A stretch of 64,000 bases of DNA, taken from NCBI RefSeq assembly GCF_026341125.1, contig NZ_JAPEOR010000001.1:2790001-2854000 (forward strand). Direction: 5' to 3'. The position numbers were made by a program, and so were the translations under genes. The notes under the pieces are model-generated. The model worked only from the letters and a program-made list of their open reading frames with translations, was not told the origin of the DNA and made no database searches. Numbering within the stretch: the first letter of the stretch is position 1; each line of letters begins with the position of its first letter. This document shows, one piece after another, positions 54,324-63,033 of this stretch. Origin of the DNA: Streptomyces sp. NBC_01142 (lineage in GTDB: Bacteria; Actinomycetota; Actinomycetes; Streptomycetales; Streptomycetaceae).

Positions 54324-54352
54324 CCGGCCCGACGTCGCGCACGTCGGGCCGG
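54324..54352. terminator. Bidirectional hairpin between convergent genes
   Basis: A perfect 12-bp stem (arm CCGGCCCGACGT) with loop CGCGC. It lies between the dehydrogenase stop and the 3' end of the leftward SDR gene, with no T run. Confidence 0.65.
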
Positions 54353-54468
54353 GCCCGCGGCGACTGCCGTCGGCGTACCGGCAAACTGGCCGTGCACTAG
54401 GGCAACGAGCGCACCGAGTGCAGTAGCTGATGAGGTCACCGACGGGTGCTCCCGCCAAGGGCGAAGGC

Positions 54469-55242
54469 TCACAGGCCGGAGCCGCCAGTCGCGTCGATCA
54501 CCTTGCCGGTGACCCAGCGTGCGTCGTCAGAGGCGAGGAAGGCCACTATGTCGGCGACGTCTTCCGGTCGGCCGACCCTGCCCAGTGCTGCCAGCGAGGC
54601 CGCATGGGCTTCGGCCTCCGGGTTGCCGCGCAGCCAGCCGGCGTTGACGTCCGTGTCGATGATCCCGGGGGCGACCGAGTTCGCTGTGATGCCCCGGGCG
54701 CCCAGTTCCTTGGCGAGGTTGAGGGTGAAGTTGTCCAGGGCACTCTTGGTGGCGCCGTAGGCGATGGCCTCCGGCATGGCGAGGTGGGCCGCGCCGCTGG
54801 AGATGTTGATGATCCGGCCGGCGTTGCGCAGTCGCTTCAGCCCCTCTTGCACGATGAAGAACGGTGCTCGCACGTTCACGGCGAAGACCTCGTCGAAGCC
54901 GTCCTCGGTCAGTGACGTCAGGTCCGCACTGCGTCCTATGCCGGCGTTGTTGACGATGATGTCAACGGTCGGCTCGGACGCGTGGTGGGGAACCTGGGCG
55001 TCGAAGGTGGACCACAAGGCGGTGGCGTCGCCGCGACGGCCCAGCTGTGCCTGGAGGGCGAAGGCCCGGCCGCCGTCCTTTCGGATGCGCTCCACGACGT
55101 CGCGCGCCGCGCTCTCGTCGCGGGCGTAGGTCAGTGCGACAACAGCGCCGTCCTGGGCAAGCCGCGTCGCGACGGCCCGCCCGATGCCCCTGCTGCCGCC
55201 GGTGACCAGTGCGATCTTTCCTTCAAGTCGCCGCATACCCAT
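54469..55242 (-). CDS. Short-chain dehydrogenase/reductase (SDR)
   Basis: A 257-residue classical SDR. The cofactor motif TGGSRGIGRAVA is near residue 15. NNAGIG follows, and the catalytic set reads NISSGAAHLAMPEAIAYGATKSAL, with Ser, Tyr-x3-Lys in place. The C-terminal SVAPGIIDTDVNAGW and VTGKVIDATGGSGL are typical of 3-oxoacyl-reductase-like members using NAD(P)H. ATG 55242 was chosen for its GAAAGG site; a longer frame reaches into the operator. It is divergent from a TetR gene across a large inverted repeat and is likely repressed by it. The substrate cannot be inferred. Confidence 0.9.
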   Translation of the reverse strand: MGMRRLEGKIALVTGGSRGIGRAVATRLAQDGAVVALTYARDESAARDVVERIRKDGGRAFALQAQLGRRGDATALWSTFDAQVPHHASEPTVDIIVNNAGIGRSADLTSLTEDGFDEVFAVNVRAPFFIVQEGLKRLRNAGRIINISSGAAHLAMPEAIAYGATKSALDNFTLNLAKELGARGITANSVAPGIIDTDVNAGWLRGNPEAEAHAASLAALGRVGRPEDVADIVAFLASDDARWVTGKVIDATGGSGL

Positions 55243-55268
55243 GGTGGTTGGTCGCCTTTCATTTGTTG

Positions 55269-55315
55269 AGTGATCGACCAAGAAAGAAGCTAGCACGATT
55301 TCTTGGTCGGTCACT
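55269..55315. promoter_or_regulatory. TetR operator in SDR/TetR divergent promoter
   Basis: Two 17-base arms (left AGTGATCGACCAAGAAA) form an inverted repeat with one mismatch and a 13-base spacer. It covers the space between the two divergent genes, so one bound regulator could control both. Confidence 0.8.
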
Positions 55316-55329
55316 CTAAAATGGGGTGC

Positions 55330-55989
55330 ATGACTGAGACGCCCAAGCGCGGCCGCCCGCGCACCTTCGACCGCGCAGCGGCGCTGACCGCGGCCACGCG
55401 CCTGTTCTGGGAGCGAGGCTATGAAGGCGTCTCCATCGGCGAGTTGACCGATGCGATGGGGATCCGCTCAGGGAGCCTGTACGCGGCCTTCGGCGACAAG
55501 AAGTCCCTGTTCGAAGAAGTGGTCGACACCTATGGCCGGTCACCCGTCGGCGGCTTCGCCGGCGTGGCGCTCCGCGAGGAGTCCACCGCATACGGGGCGT
55601 TCGCACGCATCCTCCGGGAGGCCGCGGTCATCTACCCGGACCCCGCGCACCCGGCCGGCTGCCTGGCCATCAGTGCCGCAACCAACGTCACTCCGCAGGA
55701 CGCGGAGGTGCAGGTATTCCTCCGCAAACTGCGCAACAAGAACGTGGACGGGTTCGAGGCCCGGCTGCGCAAGGCGCAGCAGGCGGGCGAGCTGCCCGCC
55801 GAGGCCAGCCCTCGGGCATTGGCTGACTACTTCGCCGCAGTCCTCCAGGGGCTCTCGCATCGAGCCCAGGACGGCGCCACTGCCCCCCAACTGGCCGCGG
55901 CGGCCGAGCTGGCCCTGGCGGCCTGGCCCGGGCGCAATGCTGATCGGTTCGCCCACCCGGACCGGCAAGATCGCGAACTACAGCTGTAG
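55330..55989 (+). CDS. TetR family transcriptional regulator
   Basis: A 219-residue repressor. The N-terminal helix-turn-helix is typical: RPRTFDRAAALTAATRLFWERGYEGVSIGELTDAMGIRSGSLYAAFGDKKSLF occupies residues 10-62 in three consecutive pieces. The C-terminal ligand domain (HPAGCLAISAATNVTPQDAEV, then ALADYFAAVLQGLSHRAQDGA) resembles the TetR_C group that often controls neighbouring SDRs. ATG 55330 is chosen; ATG 55321 is possible, while the frame's first start lies inside the operator. It probably represses itself and the divergent SDR gene and is released by a small ligand. Confidence 0.9.
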   Translation: MTETPKRGRPRTFDRAAALTAATRLFWERGYEGVSIGELTDAMGIRSGSLYAAFGDKKSLFEEVVDTYGRSPVGGFAGVALREESTAYGAFARILREAAVIYPDPAHPAGCLAISAATNVTPQDAEVQVFLRKLRNKNVDGFEARLRKAQQAGELPAEASPRALADYFAAVLQGLSHRAQDGATAPQLAAAAELALAAWPGRNADRFAHPDRQDRELQL

Positions 55990-56220
55990 TACTAGGCGTC
56001 GGGCCCGTGGCTGCGTAGGCTTGGCTCGGCCTCGTGAGGTGAGGTGGAAGGCGCGTTCGGCCTCCGCACTCGCCTGGCGAGGCATCAACAGAGTCAGCGA
56101 TCGGTCAGCGTGCGTCGTGAAGTGCGACGAGAGCTGCCCGGGTGTGCAAGACATCATTGGGTAAGGAAATGCCCCTGACCTGCAATGGCAGGCGGGGAGC
56201 TGATAACCGGGAGCACCTCA
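55990..56220. other. Intergenic stretch before panD
   Basis: About 230 bases with no supported gene. GGGAG near the right end (56208-56212) serves the panD start. I see no clear terminator or promoter. Confidence 0.4.
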
Positions 56221-56640
56221 GTGTTGCGTACCATGTTCAAGTCCAAGATCCACCGGGCCACCGTGACCCAGGCCGACCTGCACTACGTCGGATCCGTCAC
56301 GGTCGACGCCGCCCTGATGGAAGCCGCCGATCTGCTGCCCGGCGAGCTCGTCCACATCGTTGACATCACCAACGGCGCCCGGCTGGAGACGTACGTCATC
56401 GAGGGCGAACGCGGCTCCGGCGTCATCGGCATCAACGGCGCGGCCGCCCATCTGGTGCACCCCGGCGATCTGGTGATCCTCATCAGTTATGCGCAGGTCG
56501 ACGACACCGAGGCGCGCTCGCTGGTGCCGAGTGTCGTCCATGTCGACGCGGACAACCGTATCGTCGCCCTCGGCTCGGACGCCTCCGAGCCGGTGCCCGG
56601 CAGCGGCACCGCACGCAGCCCGCACGCCGTCACCGTATGA
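56221..56640 (+). CDS. panD: Aspartate 1-decarboxylase precursor
   Basis: A 139-residue proenzyme that self-cleaves between Gly24 and Ser25 (YVGS) to make the pyruvoyl cofactor, then decarboxylates L-aspartate to beta-alanine for pantothenate. The family pattern is unmistakable: [20 protein letters not shown], then [21 protein letters not shown], and [21 protein letters not shown]. With GTG 56221 the product begins MLRT like other actinomycete PanD proteins; ATG 56233 is the alternative. A GNAT gene follows at once. In other bacteria GNAT-like proteins (PanZ/PanM) promote PanD maturation, but the one here is of another type. Confidence 0.95.
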   Translation: MLRTMFKSKIHRATVTQADLHYVGSVTVDAALMEAADLLPGELVHIVDITNGARLETYVIEGERGSGVIGINGAAAHLVHPGDLVILISYAQVDDTEARSLVPSVVHVDADNRIVALGSDASEPVPGSGTARSPHAVTV

Positions 56641-56663
56641 CCCGCTCGAAGGAGACAGGTGCC

Positions 56664-57008
56664 ATGCCGGAGCTCGCGATCCGTGACGACCGGGCGAACG
56701 GCCTCCTCGAGGCGTACGAGGGCGGCCAAGTCGTCGGCCGTATCGCCTACTTCACCCTCGACGGCACCCCGGCCGCCCTGGTCGCCGTGCACACCGTCGT
56801 CGAGCCGGAGCACGAGGGCAAGGGCATTGCGGGCGCGCTGGTGCGGGAGTTCTACGCGAGGGCGGGGCGCGAGGGCGTCCCCGTCGTGCCGCTGTGCCCG
56901 TACGCCGCCAAGTGGGCCGCGCGGCACCCGGACGAGGCCCCCGAGGCCCCGGCCGAGCCGGTGCGCGCGGCGGAGCAGCAGCTGAAGGCACATCCGCAGC
57001 TCGGGTGA
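56664..57008 (+). CDS. Small GNAT-like N-acetyltransferase (YjdJ type)
   Basis: A 114-residue protein with the short GNAT fold of the YjdJ/YidJ group: VVGRIAYFTLDG, VHTVVEPEHEGKGIAGALVREF with the acetyl-CoA loop, and PLCPYAAKWAARHPD, a signature of this group. A C-terminal tail of about 20 residues follows. ATG 56664 has AAGGAG at 56648-56653; the frame also opens at 56637, overlapping panD. It is cotranscribed with panD. A substrate is not known for this group. Confidence 0.88.
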   Translation: MPELAIRDDRANGLLEAYEGGQVVGRIAYFTLDGTPAALVAVHTVVEPEHEGKGIAGALVREFYARAGREGVPVVPLCPYAAKWAARHPDEAPEAPAEPVRAAEQQLKAHPQLG

Positions 57009-57036
57009 CCGGGGGCGTGGCGCGGGCATCCTGGTC

Positions 57037-57650
57037 ATGCCGGCGCTGCTGCCCACCTCCCCGGTCCACATCCCGGTCTTCAACGCCCTGCGGGACGAGG
57101 ACCACCCGGCTCTCGAGCTGCGGCATCTCATGGACGAGACTCTGCTCGCCCGGGCCCGGCAGGAGGGCCCCAGGCGGTCGCCCCCGCGGTCGCGGCCCTG
57201 CTCGCCGAGGCTGTCGCCGCGGGCGCGCGTGCCGTGTTGTGCACCTGCTCGACGATCGGGGCGTCGCGGAAGAGAGTGCGGCCGGTGTCGGCGCACCCGT
57301 ACTGCGGGCTGATCGTCCGATGGCCGCAGCGGCCGCCCGCGAGCGCCGGGATCGTGATGGTCGCGGCCGTGCACAGCACCCTGGAGCCGACGGTCGCGCT
57401 CATCCGGGATAGAGGCGGCGGGCCGCGGCGCCGAGCTGCGCACGCTGCTGGTCGAGGGCGCCTGCGAGTGCTTCGAGGCGGGCGACCGCGACGGCTGTCT
57501 GACGGCAGCGGCAGCCGCGGTGGACACGGTGTGCGACGCGGACGTCATCGTTCTGGCCCAGGCGTCGATGGCGGATGGGGCCGCGCGTACGACCGCCGCG
57601 CTCCCGGTGCTCCCGAGCCCCCGGCCGGGCTCCTGGCAGCGGCCGGGCCG
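57037..57650 (+). pseudogene. Aspartate/glutamate racemase family protein, multiply frameshifted
   Basis: Continuous family-like sequence can be followed only by changing frame at least four times. Pieces include SPVHIPVFNALRDEDHPALE and LRHLMDETLLARAR at the start, LCTCSTIG near 57240, GVAEESAAGVGAPVLRADRP in another frame, MVAAVHSTLEPTVALIRD near 57360-57410, and CDADVIVLAQASMADGAART near 57535-57595. These are ordered as in an Asp/Glu racemase. The number of shifts argues for a decayed gene, although sequencing errors could add some. It is orphaned between a GNAT gene and a proline-rich small gene. Confidence 0.75.
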
Positions 57651-57745
57651 GCATCGTACGGATCATGACGCGTGGATCCGGCGCGCGTGGGCACGCGCCT
57701 CGGGAGACATTGGGAACGCACGACTGTGAACCCTGGAGGCCCGGC

Positions 57746-57946
57746 ATGACCCATCCCCCCGTACCGCCTTCGCCCATCCCCTCTCCGGGGCCGCCCGGAC
57801 CCGATCCGGGCCCGCTGCCCGGTCCGGTGCCGACTCCTTCACCGCCGCCGGGACCCGCGCCGGACCCCATTCCGAACCCGCCGGGACCCGGCCCCACCCC
57901 CGTCCCGCCGCCGGAGCCGGAGCCCGCGCCGGGCCCCGCGAGCTGA
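57746..57946 (+). CDS. Small proline-rich protein
   Basis: A 66-residue protein that is nearly half proline, with many Pro-Gly and Pro-Asp steps and no Cys or aromatic residues. There is no signal peptide. ATG 57746 has a good CTGGAGG site at 57732-57738, which is the main support for it being expressed. Similar small proline-rich hypothetical genes are frequent in Streptomyces. No function can be assigned. Confidence 0.5.
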   Translation: MTHPPVPPSPIPSPGPPGPDPGPLPGPVPTPSPPPGPAPDPIPNPPGPGPTPVPPPEPEPAPGPAS

Positions 57947-57989
57947 TCAGCGTCGCGACAGACCGCTGATCAGCCGCCCGGAGCCCTGA

Positions 57990-59432
57990 TCAGCCGGTGT
58001 TCACCTCCGAGCGGTCGCCGCCCCAGAGGGTGTGGAACGACCCCTCCCGGTCGGTCCGCCGGTAGGTGTGCGCACCGAAGTAGTCACGCTGGCCCTGGGT
58101 GAGCGCCGCGGGCAGCCGCTCGGCACGCAGGGCGTCGTAGTACGCGAGGGCCGCCGAGAAGCCCGGCGTCGGGACGCCCTGCCGGGCAGCTGCCGCGACC
58201 ACCTCGCGCCAGTCGTCCTGGGCCGCGCCGATCTCCTCGGCGAACTGCTTGTCCGCCAGCAGACTCGGCAGATCGGGCCGTGCGTCGTACGCAGCACGGA
58301 TCCGGTCCAGGAACGCCGCCCTGATGATGCACCCGGCCCGCCAGATCGCAGCCACCGAACCGGCGTCGATGTCCCAGTCGTACGCCTCGCTGCCCGCCTG
58401 GATCTGGTGGAAGCCCTGCGTGTACGACACGATCTTGGACGCGTACAGCGCCTGCTCCACCCGGTCGGCGAAACGCGCCGCCTCCGCCTCGCCCAGCGGC
58501 TGCACCTTCGGGCCCGGCAGCGACCGCGAGGCGTCACGCAGATCCGCATGGCCCGACAGCGAGCGGGCGAAGACCGCCTCCGCGATACCGGAGACCGGCA
58601 CACCCAGATCGAGCGCGATCTGCACGGTCCAGCGGCCCGTGCCCTTCTGCTCCGCCTGGTCGGTGACGATGTCGACAAAGGGCTTTCCGGTCGCCGCGTC
58701 CGTGTGCGCGAGCACCTCCGCCGTGATCTCGATCAGATACGAGTCGAGCCGGCCGGTGTTCCAGGTACGGAAGGTCTCCGCGATCTGCGCCGGGGAGTAG
58801 CCCGCTACCGAGCGCAGCAGGTGGTACGCCTCGGCGATCAGCTGCATATCGGCGTACTCGATGCCGTTGTGCACCATCTTCACGAAGTGGCCCGCGCCGT
58901 CGGGGCCGATGTGCGCCACGGTGGGCGTGCCGTCGGGCGCCTTGGCGGCGATCTTCTCCAGCAGTGGGCCGAGCGAGGCGTACGACTTTGCCGAGCCGCC
59001 CGGCATGATGCTCGGCCCGTGCAGCGCACCCTCCTCGCCGCCCGAGATCCCCACGCCCACAAAGTGGATACCGCGCTCCCGCAGCTCCTTCTCGCGCCGC
59101 CGGGTGTCGGCGAAGTGGGCGTTGCCGCCGTCGATGATGACGTCGCCCTCCTCCAGCAGCGGCGCGAACTCCTGGATCACGGCGTCCGTGGGATCGCCCG
59201 CCTTGACCATGATGACCAGGCGGCGCGGGCGCTCCAGAGCCGCGACGAACTCCTCGGCCGACTCGGCCGCGACGAACGTGCCCTCGTCGCCGAACTCCTC
59301 GACCAGGGTGCGCGTCTTGGCGGCCGTGCGGTTGTGCACCGCCACCGTGAAGCCGTTGCGGGCGAAGTTACGGGCGAGATTGCGGCCCATCACCGCGAGC
59401 CCCGTGACGCCGATCTGGGCTGTTCCACTCAT
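57990..59432 (-). CDS. gnd: 6-phosphogluconate dehydrogenase, decarboxylating
   Basis: A 480-residue enzyme converting 6-phosphogluconate to ribulose 5-phosphate and CO2 with NADP+ in the pentose phosphate pathway. The N-terminal Rossmann segment GVTGLAVMGRNLARNFARNG, GGNAHFADTRRREKEL, the catalytic block VGVGISGGEEGALHGPSIMPGG, HNGIEYADMQLIAEAY, and the all-helical C-terminal domain to GAHTYRRTDREGSFHTLW are all present. The length fits the dimeric long form. It reads away from a DeoR-type regulator; the divergent spacing of about 400 bp suggests separate control. Confidence 0.97.
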   Translation of the reverse strand: MSGTAQIGVTGLAVMGRNLARNFARNGFTVAVHNRTAAKTRTLVEEFGDEGTFVAAESAEEFVAALERPRRLVIMVKAGDPTDAVIQEFAPLLEEGDVIIDGGNAHFADTRRREKELRERGIHFVGVGISGGEEGALHGPSIMPGGSAKSYASLGPLLEKIAAKAPDGTPTVAHIGPDGAGHFVKMVHNGIEYADMQLIAEAYHLLRSVAGYSPAQIAETFRTWNTGRLDSYLIEITAEVLAHTDAATGKPFVDIVTDQAEQKGTGRWTVQIALDLGVPVSGIAEAVFARSLSGHADLRDASRSLPGPKVQPLGEAEAARFADRVEQALYASKIVSYTQGFHQIQAGSEAYDWDIDAGSVAAIWRAGCIIRAAFLDRIRAAYDARPDLPSLLADKQFAEEIGAAQDDWREVVAAAARQGVPTPGFSAALAYYDALRAERLPAALTQGQRDYFGAHTYRRTDREGSFHTLWGGDRSEVNTG

Positions 59433-59835
59433 AGGTGTGCTCCTGGATGTCCGTCGGAAAATCCCATGTCCGCCCCTACGGATACGTACAGGCGGATCAA
59501 GCTATTCAAGCCATTCATGGATCTTCAAGTCCTCCCCAGCGTTCCGCATTCCGGGCCCCGGGAATCCTGCCCGCAGGCTCCATCCTGTCCGGCCGCGGGC
59601 GGAGATCGGACGCCGCCGGACCGCCAATCGGGCAGTGCCGTATGCCACAGCAAGCGTGTACGTCCGCCCGACCAGCATCGACACCATCACTGAAACGGGC
59701 ACGAACGGGCACAGCAGATACCACGAAGAGCCTGGTCGAGGGGCCTTCCTTGCTTGTACAAACGACGCATGGGCCCGAACGGACGCCGGGCCCGCGGCAG
59801 AAACAGAGCACAGAGCACAAGCAGGGAAGTGTGCC
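59433..59835. promoter_or_regulatory. Divergent promoter region between gnd and deoR-type gene
   Basis: About 400 bases without a supported gene, carrying promoters for both directions. A short palindrome TTGTACAA lies at 59754-59761. A patch poorer in GC around 59495-59525 is probably the gnd promoter region. Confidence 0.45.
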
Positions 59836-60597
59836 GTGGACACCGAGGAACGCCGACGGGGAATTCTCGAGACGGCCCGACGGGACGGGTCGGTCGACGT
59901 CAACCGGCTGGCCGATCGGTTCCGGGTGGCCAAGGAGACCATCAGGCGGGATCTGCACGCGCTCGAGGAGCACGGTCTGGTCCGGCGCACACACGGCGGG
60001 GCGTACCCCGTCGAGAGCGCCGGCTTCGAGACCACGCTCGCGATGCGGACCACCCGCCATGTGCCACAGAAGTCGCGGATCGCGGCGGCCGCCGCCGATC
60101 TGCTCGGGGACGCGGAGACGGTCTTCGTCGACGAGGGCTTCACCCCGCAGCTCGTCGCCGAGGCACTGCCGAGGGGCCGGACACTGACCGTGGTCACCGC
60201 ATCCCTGGCGGTGGCGACCGTTCTCGCCGACAGCGAGAAGATCGCCGTACTTCTGCTCGGCGGCCGTGTCCGCGGCGGCACCATGGCCACGGTCGACCAC
60301 TGGGCCACCCGGATGCTCGCCGACTTCGTCATCGATCTGGCGTACGTCGGCGCGAACGGCATCTCCCGCGAGTACGGACTGACCACGCCGGATCCGGCGG
60401 TCAGCGCAGTCAAGGCACAGGCCATGCGCAGCGCACGCCGACGGGTGTTCGCAGGCGTCCATACGAAGTTCGGCGCGGTGAGCTTCTGCCGCTTCGCCGA
60501 CGTCGGCGACTTCGATGCCGTCGTCACCGACACCGGCCTCCCCTCGGCCGAGGCCCAGCGCTACTCCCTCCTCGGCCCGCAGGTCATCCGAGTCTGA
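59836..60597 (+). CDS. DeoR family transcriptional regulator
   Basis: A 253-residue regulator. The N-terminal DeoR helix-turn-helix reads RRRGILETARRDGSVDVNRL then FRVAKETIRRDLHALEEHGL, followed by RRTHGGAYP. The C-terminal sugar-phosphate-binding domain (ADSEKIAVLLLGGRVRGGTMA, then FVIDLAYVGANGISREYGLT) is typical. GTG 59836 has AGGGAAG 6 bases upstream. It sits 118 bp ahead of the ABC importer genes and is probably their regulator, responding to a phosphorylated sugar or polyol. Confidence 0.92.
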   Translation: MDTEERRRGILETARRDGSVDVNRLADRFRVAKETIRRDLHALEEHGLVRRTHGGAYPVESAGFETTLAMRTTRHVPQKSRIAAAAADLLGDAETVFVDEGFTPQLVAEALPRGRTLTVVTASLAVATVLADSEKIAVLLLGGRVRGGTMATVDHWATRMLADFVIDLAYVGANGISREYGLTTPDPAVSAVKAQAMRSARRRVFAGVHTKFGAVSFCRFADVGDFDAVVTDTGLPSAEAQRYSLLGPQVIRV

Positions 60598-60715
60598 CCA
60601 CGCCCGCTTCTCTCCCCCGCCTCGCAGCATCCCCAGGCCCCGCAGCGGTCCCGGGGGCGGGCCGGTCATGCCCCGACACCGAACACCGAGCCGCTACGAC
60701 TGATCAGGAGAACTC

Positions 60716-62074
60716 ATGCCCCTCCAGCGACGACGACGTGGAATCCGCGTGCGTATGGGCGCGGGCACGGTTGCGACGGCACTCCTCGCCGGGTGCGCCG
60801 GAGCCGGCGGCACCTCCTTCGGAGGGGGTGACGCACTGAACGTACTGATGGTGAACAACCCGCAGATGGTGGAGCTGCAGAAGCTGACCGCGGACCACTT
60901 CACCAAGGAGACCGGAATCAAGGTCAACTTCACCGTGCTCCCGGAGAACGACGTCCGCGACAAGATCAGCCAGGACTACTCCAACCAGGCGGGCCAGTAC
61001 GACGTCGCCACCATCAGCAATTTCGAGGTGCCGTTCTTCGCGAAGAACGGCTGGCTGCACGCACTCGACGAGTACGCCGACGCCGATACCGCCTTCGATC
61101 AGCAGGACATCCTCGAGCCGCTGCGGGAGTCGCTGACCGCGAAGGACGGAAAGCTCTACGCCGAGCCCTTCTACGGCGAGTCGTCCTTCCTCATGTACCG
61201 CAAGGACGTCTTCGCGAAGAAGGGGCTGACCATGCCCCCGAAACCCACCTGGCGGCAGGTCGCCGGCCTCGCCGCCGAAGCGGACGGGGCGGAGCGCGGC
61301 ATGAAGGGGATCTGTCTGCGCGGACTGCCAGGCTGGGGCGAGGTCATCGCCCCCCTCACCACCGTCGTCAACACGATGGGAGGCACCTGGTTCACCGAGG
61401 ACTGGCAGCCGAAGCTCACCTCTGCCGAGTTCAGGAAGGCCACCACGTTCTACGTCGATCTGGTGCGCCGGCACGGGGAGCTGGGCGCACCGCAGTCCGG
61501 GTACGCCGAGTGCCTCAACAACATGACTCAGGGCAAGACCGCGATGTGGTACGACGCCACCGCCGGCGCCGGATCGCTGGAGGCGTCCGGATCCCCGGTG
61601 AAGGGAAAGATCGGGTACGTGCCGGCGCCGGTGGAGCGCACCAAGAGCTCCGGCTGGCTCTACACCTGGGCCTGGGGCATGCAGAAGGCCTCCAAGAAGT
61701 CCGGCGACGCCTGGAAGTTCATCTCCTGGGCCTCCGGCAAGGAGTACGAGGCACTGGTCGGCGAGAAGAGCGGCTGGGCCAATGTGCCGGCGGGCAAACG
61801 GGCATCCACCTACGCCAACGCCGAGTACCGCAAGGCAGCGGGGGCGTTCGCGGACGTCACCGAGCAGGCCATCTCCAGCGCCGATCCGCAGAACCCCGGC
61901 ACCCAGCCCCGCCCGACCACCGGCATCCAGTTCGTCGGCGTACCCGAATTCACCGATCTCGGCACCAAGGTCGCGCAGGAGATCAGTGCCGCCATCGCCG
62001 GCCGCCAGTCCGTGGACAAGGCCCTCGCGGCCTCCCAGAAGCTGGCCGAGAAGGTCGCCAAGGAGTACCGATGA
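60716..62074 (+). CDS. ABC transporter substrate-binding lipoprotein (sugar/polyol)
   Basis: A 452-residue extracytoplasmic binding protein of the type 1 family. A signal peptide ends in a lipobox, LLAGC, with the lipidated Cys at position 27. The mature part shows NVLMVNNPQMVELQKLTADHF and a C-terminal helical end. ATG 60716 follows GGAG. The genes for two permeases and a zinc alcohol dehydrogenase follow with 4-bp overlaps, the arrangement of mannitol/sorbitol uptake operons. A polyol substrate is therefore inferred. No ATPase gene is seen in the window, so a shared ATPase such as MsiK may power the system. Confidence 0.9.
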   Translation: MPLQRRRRGIRVRMGAGTVATALLAGCAGAGGTSFGGGDALNVLMVNNPQMVELQKLTADHFTKETGIKVNFTVLPENDVRDKISQDYSNQAGQYDVATISNFEVPFFAKNGWLHALDEYADADTAFDQQDILEPLRESLTAKDGKLYAEPFYGESSFLMYRKDVFAKKGLTMPPKPTWRQVAGLAAEADGAERGMKGICLRGLPGWGEVIAPLTTVVNTMGGTWFTEDWQPKLTSAEFRKATTFYVDLVRRHGELGAPQSGYAECLNNMTQGKTAMWYDATAGAGSLEASGSPVKGKIGYVPAPVERTKSSGWLYTWAWGMQKASKKSGDAWKFISWASGKEYEALVGEKSGWANVPAGKRASTYANAEYRKAAGAFADVTEQAISSADPQNPGTQPRPTTGIQFVGVPEFTDLGTKVAQEISAAIAGRQSVDKALAASQKLAEKVAKEYR

Positions 62075-63033
62075 CCACATCGATCAGCAGACCAGCACTG
62101 TCGCGCCGCCCCGCCGTGATGCGGACCGGGAAGAGCGGCAGGGCACGCCAGTGGGCCACCCGTGCCCCGCTGCTGCCCGCCCTCGTCTTCCTGATCGCGG
62201 TCACCCAGCTGCCGTTCGTGGCAACCCTGGTGATCTCGCTCTTCGACTGGAACTCGCTCAGCCCCGACAAGCGTCACTTCACAGGCCTGTCCAACTACGC
62301 CTCCGTCGTCACCGACCCCGCGCTGCGCGACTCCGTCATCACCACGGTCGTGCTCACCACGAGCGTCGTCCTCGCCACCGTGGTCCTGGGCCTGCTCTTC
62401 GCCCTGCTCCTGGACCGCACCTTCTTCGGGCGGGGCATGGTGCGCACCCTGCTCATCACCCCCTTCCTGATCGTGCCGGTCTCCGCGGCGCTGCTGTGGA
62501 AGCACGCGCTCTACAACCCGGAGTACGGACTGCTGAACGGCACGCTCACCTGGCTGGGCGACCTGTTCGGCATCGAGAGCATGTCCCAGCCGGACTGGAT
62601 CTCCGGGATGCCGCTGATCGCCGTCGAAGCGGCGCTGGTGTGGCAGTGGACGCCCTTCATGATGCTGATCCTGCTCGCGGGGCTGCAGAGCCGGCCCGCC
62701 GAGATGATCGAGGCCGCACGACTGGACGGGGCGAGCAGCTGGCAGACCTTCCGCTATCTGACCCTGCCGCATCTGCGCCGCTACCTCGAACTCGGCGTAC
62801 TGCTGGGCTCCGTGTACATCGTGCAGAACTTCGACGCGGTGTTCACCATCACCGCCGGCGGGCTCGGCACGGCCAACCTTCCCTACACGATCTACGAGAC
62901 CTTCTACCGAGCCCACGAGTACGGGCTGGCGTCCGCCGCGGGAGTCGTCGTGGTGATCGGCACCATGGTCATCGCCACCTTCGCTCTCCGGGTGGTCTCC
63001 TCCCTCTTCCGTGAGGAGGCGAACCGCGCATGA
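62071..63033 (+). CDS. ABC transporter permease, subunit 1 (sugar/polyol)
   Basis: A 320-residue inner membrane permease of the MalF type with six hydrophobic segments after a basic N-terminus of about 30 residues. The ATPase-contacting loop EAARLDGASSWQTFRYLTLPHL is present around residues 210-231. ATG 62071 overlaps the stop of the binding protein gene. With the following permease it forms the channel of the importer. Confidence 0.93.
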   Translation: MTTSISRPALSRRPAVMRTGKSGRARQWATRAPLLPALVFLIAVTQLPFVATLVISLFDWNSLSPDKRHFTGLSNYASVVTDPALRDSVITTVVLTTSVVLATVVLGLLFALLLDRTFFGRGMVRTLLITPFLIVPVSAALLWKHALYNPEYGLLNGTLTWLGDLFGIESMSQPDWISGMPLIAVEAALVWQWTPFMMLILLAGLQSRPAEMIEAARLDGASSWQTFRYLTLPHLRRYLELGVLLGSVYIVQNFDAVFTITAGGLGTANLPYTIYETFYRAHEYGLASAAGVVVVIGTMVIATFALRVVSSLFREEANRA

